Assembly: GCA_029641185.1 (NCBI GenBank)
Contig: JAPWGK010000018.1
Coordinates: forward strand, 806,001 to 870,000
DNA: 64,000 bases
Source of the DNA: Pseudofabraea citricarpa
Lineage: Eukaryota; Ascomycota; Leotiomycetes; Helotiales; Dermateaceae
Direction: 5' to 3'
Under the pieces are notes generated by a model that saw only the letters and a program-made list of their open reading frames with translations, had not been told where the DNA came from and did not search any database. The translations under genes and the position numbers were made by a program. Shown here in pieces: positions 21,278 to 33,845 of the stretch. The number at the start of each line of letters is the position of its first letter. Within the stretch, counting starts at the first letter, position 1.

Positions 21278-23957
21278 ATGGCCTCGGCGATCTTCACCGC
21301 AAACCCTCAACCCCTGGCGACGACATCCTACTCGAGACAGAACCATCTCAACCATCAGACCCCGTACCCTTCCGTCGGGGGCGACTCGACGCCTGACCCT
21401 CGGCTTGATCATCAGATGTCCTTCAACATGAGTCAAGGTTCTCAAGGTGGATTGATGATACAGCCAGGCGGATCTTTTCGACAGTATGGGGACACCAATG
21501 GTTTGCAGCGCGCAAATTCTTCTGCCCAGATATACTCTGTGAGGACGTCCGGTAATAGCCCTGGAGTCTTGCTAACGTGGATCAGGCTGTGTACTCTGGT
21601 GTAGACGTATACGAGATGGAGGTAAACGGGATTGCTGTGATGCGCCGGAGGAAAGATAGTTGGCTCAATGCTACCCAGATATTGAAGGTTGCTGGGATAG
21701 AGAAGGGGAAACGAACGAAAATTCTAGAGAAAGAGATATTGACGGGTGAATATGAAAAGGTGCAAGGAGGATACGGGAAATACCAAGGGACCTGGATCAA
21801 ATTCGAGAGAGGTCTTGAATTTTGTAGGCAGTATGGGGTAGAGGAATTGCTTCGAGCACTCTTAACATATGACATGGGGCAAGATGGAGGAGTGGCTGGA
21901 CGTGGTGGTATCGATACACCTACCAAGGAGCAGGCAATGGCAGCGCAACGAAAGAGGTTATACAATTCGGGTATGGATAGTAGGAGTACCAGCCAGTCCG
22001 GAACCTTTTTCAAGAACATCTCCAGCACCGCCTCGCATGCTGTTGCGGCCATCAGTAAAGCGCGTTTTGATTCACCAGGTGTAAGAAGTGGTAATATGCA
22101 ACGCCCTGGAAGTTTTAGTAGGCAATCATCACAACAACACCTCACTAGCCAGGAATCAACATTCCCAGGAGGCTCGCAGCAGAGTATGCAAAGCTTTACA
22201 TCGGATACTAGCTTTACTGCGCAACCACAATCCGCGTTTGGGACACAAAGTGGACCTCAATACTCCTACCAGGCGCAAAACGAATTTCAAGAACGACCGC
22301 GCAAAAGGTTACGTCCCTCACCTGGCATAAACGATTCACAACAAACGATGGAAGCTGGCCTCTATGATCAATCAATGCGCGAAGTCTCTCCAACCGAAGC
22401 CAACGAATCCTTTGTCTATCAATCACAATCCTTCCAGGCGATAGATCCTGGTGAAGGTTACCCAATGACACTTGCACCTCTTTCAAGCCCTTCCGAGGCT
22501 AAGAAGAGCATCTTGATGTCTCTATTTACAGACCCTGCGCGCACGAATTTCAGCAACCATGAAGCGTTCACCTCACTTACCGATGAAGATTTAGATGTAC
22601 CGATTGACAACAGTCTTCATACCGCTCTTCATTGGGCTGCGACTCTTGCCCGCATACCACTCTTGAAGGCCTTGATTCGTCGCGGGGCAAGTATTTATCG
22701 GGTCAATGGTGCTGGGGAGACTGCTTTGATGCGCGCCTGTGTGGTTACCAATAACTTGGATATGGGTAGCTTTCCCGATTTACTTGAACTTCTTGGCCCC
22801 ATCATCGAGCTCCGGGATGCACGTGGTAGGACTGTGCTCCACCATATTGCTGTCACTTCAGCCGTCAAGGGAAGAAGTCAAGCTAGCAAGTATTACCTTG
22901 AATCTCTTTTGGAGTTTGTTGTTCGTCAGGGAAGCGCGCCAAACAGCCAGCAGTCCTTCGGTGCAATCCTGCCAGCGAAGCCAATGGGAATTGGTCGATT
23001 CATGTCTGAGATGGTCAATGTTCAGGATAACTCAGGAGACACCGCACTGAACCTTGCGGCCAGGATTGGAAACCGAAGCATCATTTCACAACTGCTTGAA
23101 GTCGGAGCTGATGCTGGTATCCCGAATCGATCTAACCTTTGTCCATGTGATTTTGGGGTTGGAGATCCTGCTGATGCAAGCGAGCGTGGAGGAAATTTTG
23201 CCAGCCCAGAAAAGCCAACAAGTGAGAGGGAGAAGAGTGGCGACATCATAACCTGTAAGCTTCTGTTTTTGTTCTGTTTTGTGCTCTATTAACTTTGCTA
23301 GCCATTGCTTCTCTTCTCTCTAACATCGAGAACGAATTTACAAAAGAGATGGATTCGAAACAAGCCATCATCGATTCATATCATAGTCAGCTTCGGGAAT
23401 CTTCAGCTGAGTTGGGAACACAACGACGCAGGCTTGAAGCATTACAAGCCCGAGTTAAAGAAGTTCAAGAGCGAAAGGTCAAGATTGCGAATCTCAAGAG
23501 AGCACGTGAGGAAGAGTCTAGTCGAACAACTGAAATGCTTCAACAACATGGCCATACCAAAGTAGAGACCCTTATGCGTCCCGGCGATGCCGACAAGAAC
23601 TTTGCAATAAATCCAGAGACTAGTAAAGCTTTGATGAGCATAACGCCAGGTCAGGCGCTTGATCAATCTCAGAAATCACTAATAGCTTCTCTGCCATCCA
23701 GTAGCGTCCTTCGCGCGACGCTGAACGCCTACGAAAACAATAATAGTGCATTGGAGGAGCGTGTTAAAGAGTTGAAGAGCAAAAGCACTGACTTGGGGAG
23801 CAAGTATCGACGGATTATCAGCTTGTGTACGGGTGTGGAAGAGAGCAAGGTCGATGGTCACCTCGATAATCTCATGCGAGCCGTGGAAAGCGAGCAGAAT
23901 GATGTCGAGCTCGGTCGCGTGAGGGATTTCTTACAGCGCGTCGATGGGCCTGAGTGA
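21278..23957 (+). CDS. APSES transcription factor, MBP1/Res type (MBF complex subunit)
   Basis: Exons 21278-21538, 21586-23254 and 23302-23957 give 861 aa. Both introns are 47 nt, the first with a perfect GCTAAC branch site. After an 87-residue disordered leader comes the APSES DNA-binding domain (about 88-190), with VYEMEVNGIAVMRRRKDSWL and NATQILKVAGIEKGKR. A long Q/S-rich linker leads to ankyrin repeats (about 420-610), seen as HTALHWAATLARIPLLKALIRRGA and GDTALNLAARIGNRSIISQLLEVGAD in shorter pieces. The C-terminal 220 residues form a coiled coil. In yeasts, MBP1 pairs with Swi6 to drive G1/S genes at ACGCGT sites, and the same role is likely here. It could equally be called Res2-like; I cannot separate the subtypes by eye. 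Confidence 0.92.
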
Positions 23958-24733
23958 TTCTAGCATGACAATGGGCTGGCGTTGGGAGGTGATTCTGATC
24001 AGCATTGGTAAAGGCGTTTAAACTTCATGATATGTACAAATCTTGTGTGGGGGGGTTGTTACTTAGCTTCTGGCGAGGATACTTGTGATGGTTTTTGTCC
24101 GTCCTTCTGGATTGGAAAATTTGTAGGACGTTAATGAAATGACGTTTGATTTAATTCTGGGGTTTCTCTGCCATACGGGATCTACTGTGTATATGAACAT
24201 TCATCACATGGAATAGATTTTGTACCATGACATTGACTATGTCGGCTTTTGCCACCAAGTTCTCATTCTGATAAAACTCTGTTGTTTCTTTTCATGTTGT
24301 CACTCGTCTTCCTGTTGTCAGCGCTGCACCAGGTCTTCGGCTACGCTTAAATAATATCCCGTGCGGACTTTCCTCTGGCGGACGTGAGCTGTGCTGGGTT
24401 AGATGGAATGGGACGTTATGGCGGCTAATACTTTCGGGCTGGGTTCTCATTTCCCCGTAACTTATTATATGGGGTAGCTGCTTGCTTGGCTTGTCTTGTT
24501 AGAGATGGAAAGGGAGAGGCGATTAAAGTTCTTGTCTTCTAGGGAGAGTTAGAAATCAAGTTCGCTTAATACCTTTTGAAAAAAAGAGAAGCGAAAAATA
24601 TATATTTTAAAAACTTTAAAAGAATAACAAACATAAAGTGTTCCTTCAGTTAAAAAAATAATGTTACAATTTAAAAGGGGCTAGTAATGAGAATTTCAAA
24701 ACAAAAAATAAACAATAACAACTACGTCACGTA
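23958..24733. other. Intergenic region, AT-rich toward the tRNA
   Basis: This 776-bp stretch follows the MBP1-like gene. From about 24550 it is strongly AT-rich. It has no credible open frame and ends in the tRNA termination zone. Confidence 0.5.
24703..24708 (-). terminator. RNA polymerase III terminator
   Basis: On the minus strand this is a run of six T, 26 nt beyond the 3' end of the tRNA. It fits a Pol III stop signal for that gene. Confidence 0.6.
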
Positions 24734-24820
24734 GGTCGTACCGCGAATCGAACGCGGATCCCCGGAAATTTCCAATTGTGAAGTCAGAATCCGATGTGAT
24801 AACCGTTACACTATACAACC
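24734..24820 (-). tRNA. tRNA-Gln (anticodon CTG) with 16-nt intron
   Basis: The 87-nt gene folds as a cloverleaf. Acceptor arms GGTTGTA and TACGACC pair at all seven positions, with one G-T. The anticodon stem TCGGA pairs with TCCGG across a loop TTCTGA plus intron, and the T arm is CCGCG-TTCGATT-CGCGG. The anticodon is CTG, decoding CAG. A 16-nt intron follows position 37, the usual site, leaving a 71-nt mature body before CCA addition. Confidence 0.93.
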
Positions 24821-25186
24821 TGTTTAGAACCTGTAATAAGATTCAAGAGTGGCTGTAGAAGACGTTTGTTTAAGCGAATTCTCGTATTAGAGAATATAAT
24901 AGATGCAGAAAGCGTACGAGCGTTACTAATGGCCATATCATATGATGCTGATTAAAGTGAACAAGAGTGTCTAGAAAGCTCCTATTGTGAGGACAGACTA
25001 GTTTATGACCATTATAGCATTTTAATAGCTTACTGTTTGGAGATTCTTCGTTTCACCCATGTTGTACGCCTCAGCAGTCTAGCTCCACCAACCCCGCCAT
25101 GATCCGACAATCGCAACGCAAAAGACTGCACAAGAACTTTTTCACAACACACAGAAAACTTCCTATAATCGACCCAAACAGCAGAA
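24821..25186. other. Intergenic region
   Basis: This 366-bp stretch lies upstream of both the tRNA (leftward) and the deoxyhypusine hydroxylase (rightward). I see no gene. Confidence 0.5.
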
Positions 25187-26211
25187 ATGGCGCCCTCAGC
25201 TACTTCCCCTCCTCCTGCCGAAGACCCAACCGTTCTTGCACTCCGCAAGACTCTGACTTCCGAGTCCGAGTCCCTCGCACGACGATTCCGTGCGCTTTTC
25301 TCCCTCAAGCATCTCGCCTGTCAATCTTCGCTCCCCGCCATCCACGCGATCGCTGCAGGATTCAGTTCTCCATCTGCCCTCCTCAAGCACGAACTTGCAT
25401 ACTGCCTCGGCCAGTCTGGAAATCTAGCGGCTGTACCTTTCCTTCGTGCTTCGCTTGAGGATAAAGATGAGGATTCTATGTGCAGACACGAAGCCGCTGA
25501 GGCACTGGGCGCATTAGGGGATCTCAACAGTCTAGAGTTTTTGCGACAACTGAGAGATATGGAAGATGAGGTGGATGTTGTTAGGGAAACATGCGAGCTT
25601 GCTGTGGCAAGAATCGAATGGGAAAATTCAGAGGAGAGAAAGGCAGAGAAATTGCGACAGAGGTATGGAGGATTCTCTGCATATTCAGTGATTGTTATTA
25701 ACTTTGTTTATTTAGTGATTTTGCATCTATCGATCCTGCACCACCGATGGACCAGTCAGAGTCAATCGAAAGTCTTGAGAAGGCATTGTTGGATATCAAG
25801 CTACCACTTTTCCTACGATACAGAGCAATGTTTGGTCTTCGCGATCTTGCATCCCCTCCTGATCTCCCAACTGCAGTCCCTGCTGTCCTAGCACTTGCCA
25901 AAGGCTTCGCAGACCCATCTGCCTTATTCAGACACGAAATCGCATTCGTTTTCGGACAACTTTCCCATCCTGCATCAATCCCTGCACTAAGTGCTGCCCT
26001 CAGCGATACAGAGGAGGCTAGCATGGTGAGACACGAAGCTGCTGAGGCTCTTGGTAGCCTGGGCGATGAAGATGGTGTTGTGGATGTCTTGAAGCGTTTC
26101 CTGAATGACAAGGAGGAGGTGGTGCGGGATAGTGTGATAGTCGCACTTGATATGGCAGAGTTCGAGAAGGCAGGCGAAGTAGAGTATGCTTTGATCCCCG
26201 AAACTGCATGA
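25187..26211 (+). CDS. LIA1: Deoxyhypusine hydroxylase
   Basis: Exons 25187-25662 and 25716-26211 give 323 aa. This HEAT-repeat diiron enzyme completes hypusine on eIF5A by hydroxylating deoxyhypusine. The protein is two mirrored halves of HEAT repeats. All four metal-binding His-Glu pairs are present: H68-E69 in LLKHELAY, H101-E102 in [11 protein letters not shown]232-E233 in FRHEIAF and H265-E266 in [10 protein letters not shown]. The intron (53 nt) falls in the linker between halves and restores [14 protein letters not shown]. The length matches the family. Cytosolic location is expected. A long start-to-stop alternative in frame one ends in the intron, confirming that splicing is needed. 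Confidence 0.96.
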
Positions 26212-26341
26212 TTTGGACATTGGCGTTTCGGTCAATTATTTTGTAGAAATAGGCACCAAAGTGCTTGGGCCACGAAAAGCAATATAAGGGTATACATGCA
26301 CAATCTTCGGTGCCAGCTAGCTTAAAAGTGAGAATTCCATT

Positions 26342-26806
26342 TCAATTGTTTGTATTCCATCTGAAGAAACATTAGTTCACATCTGTTTCTTCCAAGTACG
26401 AAGACTTACTTGTTTCCACAATCACATGTGTAGAAGATAGTACTGCCTTCATCTGCACTTCTCAATTGCAAAGCCAAGAATCTCACTTCTTTTCTTCCAC
26501 ACTCCGGACAAGGAACTGCAATGACAGCCTCATTCTGCCTGTCACTCTCCTGCACTTGTTGAACAGCTGAGCGCTTCTGCCGCAATGCGGATGGGAAAGA
26601 GGCAGCCTTTGTAGTCGTTATGATAGTCTTGGAAGCAGTATCTGTGCAAATGTCAGTAACTGCTCCCAGCGCCGTGTCGCAAGTTACATACCCTTATTTT
26701 CTGCACCGCAACAGTCGCAGACTAGAATAGTGTTCTTGTTACCGGTGGAAACATCCAAAAGATTACCACAATCGGTGCAGAAGACGAGAGACCCAACAGC
26801 AGACAT
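26342..26806 (-). CDS. RPA12: DNA-directed RNA polymerase I subunit RPA12
   Basis: Three exons, 26806-26692, 26641-26410 and 26360-26342, give 121 aa, close to the yeast subunit. An N-terminal zinc ribbon (CTDCGNLLDV...CDCCG) and a C-terminal TFIIS-like ribbon (CPECGRKEV...CDCGNKW) are both complete. The last coding exon is only 19 nt. Without it the protein would stop right after CDCGNK; with it, it ends NKWNTNN, as the family does. RPA12 supports RNA cleavage and termination by Pol I in the nucleolus. The conserved start MSAVGSLVFC is at 26806; the open frame continues upstream to 26926, but that part is not conserved in character. It diverges from the Mis4 gene. Confidence 0.94.
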
Positions 26807-27109
26807 TTTGAGAGTTAATTGTGCATTGAACAGGACGAGGCTCAGAAAATTCCTGTATGGATTTAAACGATCTCGCGCTAGTGCAAGGCTGCCAGTAACG
26901 CTAAGAAACTGCTCTAGACATCTCACTTTCAGGCTGGCAAATGCAAATGGGCCCAGGAATCGCAGAGAGCTTCTCCCGTCATGTTGATGCCAGTAGTCGT
27001 TCGTTGATCGCCTTCATATCCTTTGCAAGCAGCAACCCATTGTGTCTGGGTGCTCACCGCGTTGCGCAATTCTGACGCTGCGCCTGACCGCGTCGCCCTC
27101 ATCCTCGAT
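26807..27109. promoter_or_regulatory. Bidirectional promoter of RPA12 and Mis4/Scc2
   Basis: The 303-bp gap between two divergent growth genes has no credible gene. It contains GCGCTAG and CACCGCG segments but no motif I can assign firmly. Confidence 0.4.
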
Positions 27110-30100
27110 ATGGATCCCAACCGGCATCCTGTACAAAATGGCGGGGTCAATAATACAAACAACAGTCAATCGCTGAACGGACGCTTTAGATCGAGAGTGC
27201 GGCCATTCACAGTAGAAGAAGCGCTGCCGTACTCACCATTCTCCTCGATTGTTCCCTTCAACCCAGGTTCGGCATTACCATCTAGCCATCAACATCAACT
27301 CTTTTGCTAACAACAACATCACTAGACATTATCCCTACCCCTACAATTGGCCTTCGATCTTCTGCATCACTGTTCGCGACAGAAGACGAAAGAGATGCCG
27401 GAAGACAGGGTCTCGAGAGTCTGAATCGCGAGGCTGAGAATCCTACCTCAACCTCACAACGTTTACAGCAAACACTCAGCAGCCTTCAGAATCTTCTGCT
27501 GCCAGAGAACCTTACACAGTAGTAAGTGAGAGATGTGATGTGTGTGATGAGTGCTAATGTTTGGAAGCAAATTCAAGACTCGACCTCAGATCCCATCTGG
27601 CTCTGGACCTCAAACGCTACCCAAAATGGCTCTTTCGCCCTTTGCGCAGAAGTTGTACGATAGCACGTCGGTGGAATTTCGATATCCTACACCAGAGACC
27701 CCTAGTCCGCCAATACGACAGGTATCCCAAGTTCAAAAACAGAGTGCCCCCGCCAAATCGAAACCGAAGCCTACACCTAGTCCTGCTTCGAATAATCATA
27801 CCCATAGCTCCATCAAGGTCGAAATTCCCAGCCAAAAATCTACGAACCATTTGGGAACACCACCCGCTCCCCTACCGAGGCCGAAAATAACTCCTGTGCC
27901 GGTACCCGTTTCCAAAATCGAGGTTGTCATCCCAAGTATCCCAGAAACGTTCAAACGCAACGAGTACTCTTCCCAACCGGAAGTCTTATCGCCTGTGCTG
28001 AACCAGACACGGCCACCCCCCTACGGAAAATCTACGACAAAGATCCCCAGCCCAGAACTTCAACGGAAGCCGGTAATACCTTCCCCAGCCTCGCAAGCTA
28101 CACCCAAACTACAATCAAATACTGGTCTAGCAGTCGTCATTCCGAACCCTCCCTCTAATTTTAATCCTCGAGATTATGAAGTGGTTCCCGACTCTCCTGG
28201 TTCTCCGGGGCATCTGTCGAAGAAGCGAAAGTATTCCGAGTTCGACGAGAGTCTTGATGCAGTGGCAGGAGGTTCAGATCAGCGCGAGAAAGCTGATACT
28301 GCTTTCAGGAATCTGCATGAGTATCTCCGAGATCTCTTCGAAGCCCAGGATCAATTAGAATCTAATCCATCAGCACCAAATACATATTTCACTCAGGTTG
28401 GGGATGAACTCGGTCTTACTGCTCCGGCCCAAGGAAAAGTAGAGATACTTCTGAGAAAGACCATTGACGTAGGGAGATTCTCGCAAGTTTCGCTCGATGA
28501 TCTGCTTAGAATTCAGAAACTTTGCGAAGGTACTCTTAGAGCCACCGAAAATCTCGAGATCAAGGTTGAAGAAGAGATGGGAGAATCTGATATTGAGGCT
28601 TGGCTTATTCAAATCTCAAACGCAGAGCTGGGCATCAAAGCCGCTCGTACTTCTCTAAGGCTAATGTCAGGAGGTCGGGAAGATAGGCAACTTTACTCTG
28701 AAGATGTGATCCAAGCATCTTTGAATGTGTTCAAGAACACTGTGGAAAACTGCATTATCCCGATAGTTGAGTTGCGAAATTCAAGCAGCTCTGCTTCCTT
28801 GTTCAAATTGCTCTCTACCGAAAAGAGCACTATCAATCACCTACTCATGCATTGTCGACAATTATTCTCTCTGATGGCTGTGCTGATCACAGCTATTGAC
28901 CTTTCGGATACAGTACTCAACACACTCGAGTTCACTGCTTCACGTCTTATCTTCGTTGAAAATGCCCATTTCGAGCGCGATTCTGTGCTTGGTACTGCTA
29001 AATTTGACAATTTTCGAGTCGTGGCAATGGACGTACTCGCACATATATTTTTGAGCAGTCCTTCGCAGAGACAGGGAATTTTTGATGAGATTCTGACCTC
29101 CTTGGAAAAGCTGCCGGTGACGAAGCAAAGTGCTCGGCAGTTCAAGCTTGCTGATGGTGGAAGCATTCAATTAGTCTCAGCACTGATTATGCGCTTGATT
29201 CAAACAAGTGCCATTAAGTCCGACGAAGGTAAAGCTACGAGGAGGACCAAGGCACTTGAGGTTCTTGGGGGCGATGTTGATGGCAACACATATGGGAACG
29301 ATGATGCACAGCCGAACAAAACCAAGTTTGTCATTGATTCAGAGCACCGTGCTGAGCAACAGGCTGTGACTGCGATATTTGAACTCGGCGCAGTCGCTCC
29401 ATCGCTAATGGACACTGCAAGAACTAGCGCAAGTTATGTTGTGGCGTTTATCGTTGGTAGAGCCATGAAGTCGACCAAGAGTGGTGATACGCCTTATCGC
29501 AACCTCTTAGATCTCTTTGTCGAGGATTTCATCACGTGTCTCAGCTCTCCTGAATGGCCTGCAGCTGAAATTTTGTTACGACTGTTGGTTTTTAAGATGG
29601 TCACACTTGCAGAAGGCGATAAGACTCCAGCGCCAGCGAAAAATATGGCCCTTGACCTTTTAGGTTTGATGGCAGCTGCAATCTCGGAACTCAATTCGCA
29701 TATTCAGAAATCAGCAAGCGCTTTTGGGCCCTCTAATGGCCAGCAAAGTGAAATGATGGGCGAATATCTATCGCGATTGGCTAAAGATTCTCTCGATAAG
29801 AGGCGATGTGCAGACGACGTGGTCTCATGGACGGGACCTTTCCGTGCATCTCTAGAGTATCTCCATGAACGCAGTAAGACAGATCCTCAAATTGCCAGCT
29901 CCATCACGTACCTCACGGCCGAATGGGGATGCAAAGTCCATACTACGTTCGACGAGCCTGTTGACGACGACGAGGATGTGAACCAGAGGGAGCAAGAATT
30001 TGGCAGGCTTGCCTTTAGGCTCCGCATGATGTTATCTGACGAGGCATGGCTATCAAGGGAATATGTCTTCAGTGACACTGTCTCCGCTAGTCATGTGCGA

Positions 30101-32887
30101 CTTGCATATGGTGTAGTGCTCTTGCATTCACAATTCTGTGAATCCTTCAACCGGGTTCTTCAGATACTACTCTCTTCTATGGCTAGCGATCAAGCCACTG
30201 TTCGAAGCAAGAGCTTGAGGAGTGTAAATCAGCTGCTAGAGACAGACCCGACGATTTTGGATCGCAATGAGACAGTCAAACTCCTCATTTTAAAGTGTTC
30301 CAACGACCCATCGGTTCTAGTCCGGGATTCTGCTCTAGGATTAATAGGCAAGTGCATCACTTTACGGCCTGTACTTGAGGATGGTATGATGGTAAACATA
30401 CTCCACCGGGTGAGCGATAGCGGTGTTGGTGTTCGCAAGCGTGCTATGAAGCTTTGCAAAGACATATATCTTCGGAACTCCAAGCCAGAGATCAAAAGTG
30501 CTATTGCTGATGCACTATTGCACCGCGTCGCAGACATTGACGAGAGTGTTCAAGAACTAGCTCGACAGACAATCGAAGAAGTCTGGTTGTCACCATTTTA
30601 TCACTTGACAGCATCCAACGAAGGCTCTCCTCAAATTAAATTAGCTCTAGCTGAGCAAGTCGCACTTATGACCAAGACTTTGCAGAGAGGCAGTGACATG
30701 GCTACTGTTTTGGATAAGGTGTTGCAAAACATGCTATCTGCAGACTCCAAATTTGCATCGGCGAATTTCAAAGTTTGCACCGCTCTCGTTGCTACAATGT
30801 TTGAGACAATCATCGACAATTCGGCCGATAGTGGGAGTGATACACCTTCAGCAAGGGACGCATTGCAAGTCCTTACCATCTTTGCAAAATCCAACCCGAA
30901 ACTCTTCACTCCCGAGCAAATCAAGCTGCTTCAACCGTATGTTAACAACGTTGGTGCAAAAGATGATCTGGCAATTTACCGATTTGTGGTCGTCATATTC
31001 CGCCATGTTCTACCACAGTTATCAAAAGTTCACAACAGCTTTCTCGTGTCTATCCGTCTTCAGCTTCTTCCGAGTATCACAAAGATGAACAGGCTTATTC
31101 TAGATGACCTAGTAGCCTGCTTATGGATCATTAGTGTCACTCTTGATGATTTTCAGCATCTTACAAATCTTGCTATGCAAACACTGACAAAGATTGCAAG
31201 TAAGACCAACGCTGATCTTCACAATCCAAGCAAGCCAGAAGATATACCTTCGCTCATCAAGTTACTTACCATTACGGGCATGTTTGGCAAACACTGTGAC
31301 CTTGATCCTCAAATTGCGATTTTCCGACAAAAGATGCCAAAGCTAAAAGGAAACTCTGTTTCGAGGTTGATGGCAGATACCTTTGCACCCTTCGCTACCT
31401 CCAGCCAACCGATTGAAGTGAGGAAAGCTGCCATGGACGCGATTGGTATGGTCTGTCAAACCTGGCCAAAGAATTTCGATTCTCCGAATATTTGGTCAAA
31501 CTTTTTAGATGCGTTTCATGAGCAGAATGTCATCCTTGAGGCGATTATCTTGCGGGCCTTCAAGGAATTTCTTGCCATTGAAGAGAAACGGTCTGAAATC
31601 GGCACAGAAGTTGTCGCAGGAGCTGCTGCGGAATCTGTTGCTAAGTTAGGAGTCATGGGTGGCAGCCAAGGAGATGGCATTGCCCTATCAATAGCGCAAC
31701 GATTCCTGACCCATATTACCCGAATAGCCTTGTCAAGCCAGGATGAACAAGCTCTTCTTGCAACCGAGGTCCTAGCCAGTATCAATCGTCAAGGTCTTGT
31801 TCACCCGAAAGAGACAGCTGTTGCCCTCATCGCGCTCGAAACTTCTCAGAATTCCAAAATTTCTGATTTGGCCTTCCAAGAGCATCGAGCTGCGCACGAA
31901 AAACATGAGACGATTCTTGAAAAGGAATACATGCGAGGTGTTTACTCAGCCTACGTCTATCACCGAGATGTTATCAACAACACCCATGGAGCTATAACGA
32001 ATCCATTTGCCTCAAAGCTTCACCGTATGATAGAAGTGATGAAGATTAGCAAGCCAAAGAACCGGAAGAGATTCTACGATAGTTTGTGCAACCGTATAGA
32101 TTTCGACCCTGCGAAGATGGCGCGCGAGGAAATTCCAGAGCATTTACAGTTTGCACAATTCATCATTGAGAACATGGCCTTCTTCGAATATTCCTCTGTT
32201 GATGAGCTTACATTGGCAGTTACATCAATGGAAAAGGTAGTTGCTACAACAGGAACTGGTATCGCGCACTCCATTGAGACAGAGATTTTTCACATGAAGA
32301 TGGACCAGCCCTCGCAGATCGACGAGAATGGCCAGTCTCAACTGGTCGAGCCTACAGTAGATCCGTCACGATTGTCAGAATTGGCAGCATATTCGATGGT
32401 ATTGTCCAGTCTTTGGGAAACCAGATCATATCTGCGCAAGCAATATGGCCTTTCTGCAAACCGAAAAGATCCAAAAGGCAAAGCCATTGTCAAGGATTTG
32501 AATAAAGCTCCTGTAAAGGTCCCTTTTGTAACTGGGGAGAAGCTTTGGGAACAGATTGCAACGATCATGGCTGCATCAGAAAGCGAGGAGTTGATGCTGA
32601 AGCAGTGCCGTTCGTTTATTGAACTTCTTAGCGTCGATCAAGACTTCAAGCTTGCAGCTGAAGCCGACGAGGAAGCCGAAGGAGGAAGACTCGGCACACC
32701 AAGTGACGATGAGGATGAAAATGAAGGCCCTGTTGCCCCCGGAAGTGGGAGAGGTCGTAAGAGAAAATCGACTGGAGCTTCAGGTGGCAAGAAAAAACAA
32801 GCGCGGTCAGGTTCAAAGACTCGTGGCCGCCCACGAAAGAAGAGCTTTAGTAGCCATGGTTCGGATGGGGAGGATGGTTGGAACTGA
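27110..32887 (+). CDS. mis4: Cohesin loader subunit Mis4/Scc2 (NIPBL family)
   Basis: Exons 27110-27266, 27326-27521 and 27568-32887 give about 1,890 aa. Introns are 59 and 46 nt with CTAAC/CTAAT branch sites. The N-terminal 250 residues are disordered and proline-rich, the region that binds Mau2/Scc4 in relatives. From about residue 300 there is a long all-helical HEAT solenoid, including LRSVNQLLETDPTILDRNE, VRDSALGLIGKCI and VSDSGVGVRKRAMKLC, typical of the Scc2 hook. The C terminus is acidic, then very basic with a GRPRKK AT-hook-like motif. The protein loads cohesin onto chromatin in the nucleus. An upstream in-frame start at 27023 is possible but would extend into the promoter. Length and domain order fit the family. 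Confidence 0.93.
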
Positions 32888-33845
32888 GGAGTTTGGGTTC
32901 ATTTCATTCTAGGGCGTTCTGAGGGAGGCTCACAATATGCCTGAGGAGTTATAGCATAAGATACCCACTATTGCATTGATGCTACTGTGCTCTGGCTCGA
33001 GCTAGACCCGCATTGCCAAAGATATTTCTTTTACTTATTGCAAATTAAACACTAGCTGACAGGGCTCTTCTCTGCCTGGCTGTATCACTAATAGAATTAG
33101 TTTCAGAATAGTATACTTTTAATCGGCGTGTTCGGTGTTCCCAGCGATTCCATCTGGTTCTAGGCAAGCTATTCCGCCCTAGAGTTGCTGAGTTTTCACC
33201 CAAGATCATCAACACTACCTACCCAACTATTAGCCAGGACTTCGTGCGTCTTCGCGTCGCTTAGTGCACCATATTTATTTTCAATACATTACTAGGTACA
33301 TATAGACAAATATGTATATCTAAGTACACGAAAGAAAGAAAGTAATATGTCCTGGTAGAATTACAGGGCACAGAGCGAAGACTTGTCTACTGCCTCATAA
33401 GCAGGGACATATCTTGATGGTTAGAATTGTTGATTGGTTTGTCAAAGCTAGTAAAATAACGTTTACAAACTTTGACTACAGCTCGCTAAAGACGCCGATC
33501 CATCTCGCTTACCATATGGCTCGGTGAAAAATCACAAGTTTTCTGGTAAGCTATAGCTCACAAAATATTTACTACTCATAGCAAGAAAAAAAAGAAGTAG
33601 GTTCTAAGTTAGCTTACTTCTTTTTTAGCGCCGAGAAAAAATTATAAGTATCTGGCTTTCTCCCATCCTTCTGCCTTTCTTCTTTCCTTTTTTTCTCTCG
33701 AGAATTCTCGCACGCTTTTGACAGACCACAGACTTTCACAACCAAAACGCCTAAACTTTTTCGGAAGCCATAAAGCCTTTGATTTGATAACTTGAGATCA
33801 CGTGCCTAGAATTTTAGAATCTGACAGCCGAAAGACAGACTCAAC
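32888..33845. other. Intergenic region with hairpin
   Basis: This 958-bp stretch begins the accessory block. It holds a 12-bp perfect inverted repeat at 33588-33626 and a pyrimidine-rich tract near 33656-33705 ahead of the next gene, a usual promoter mark of well-expressed fungal genes. No gene is seen. Confidence 0.5.
33588..33626. repeat. 12-bp perfect inverted repeat with 15-nt loop
   Basis: The left arm AAAAAAGAAGTA (33588-33599) is the exact complement of the right arm TACTTCTTTTTT (33615-33626). The right arm ends in six T, so on the plus strand it also resembles a stem-plus-T-tail terminator, about 220 bp before the next start codon. Confidence 0.8.
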
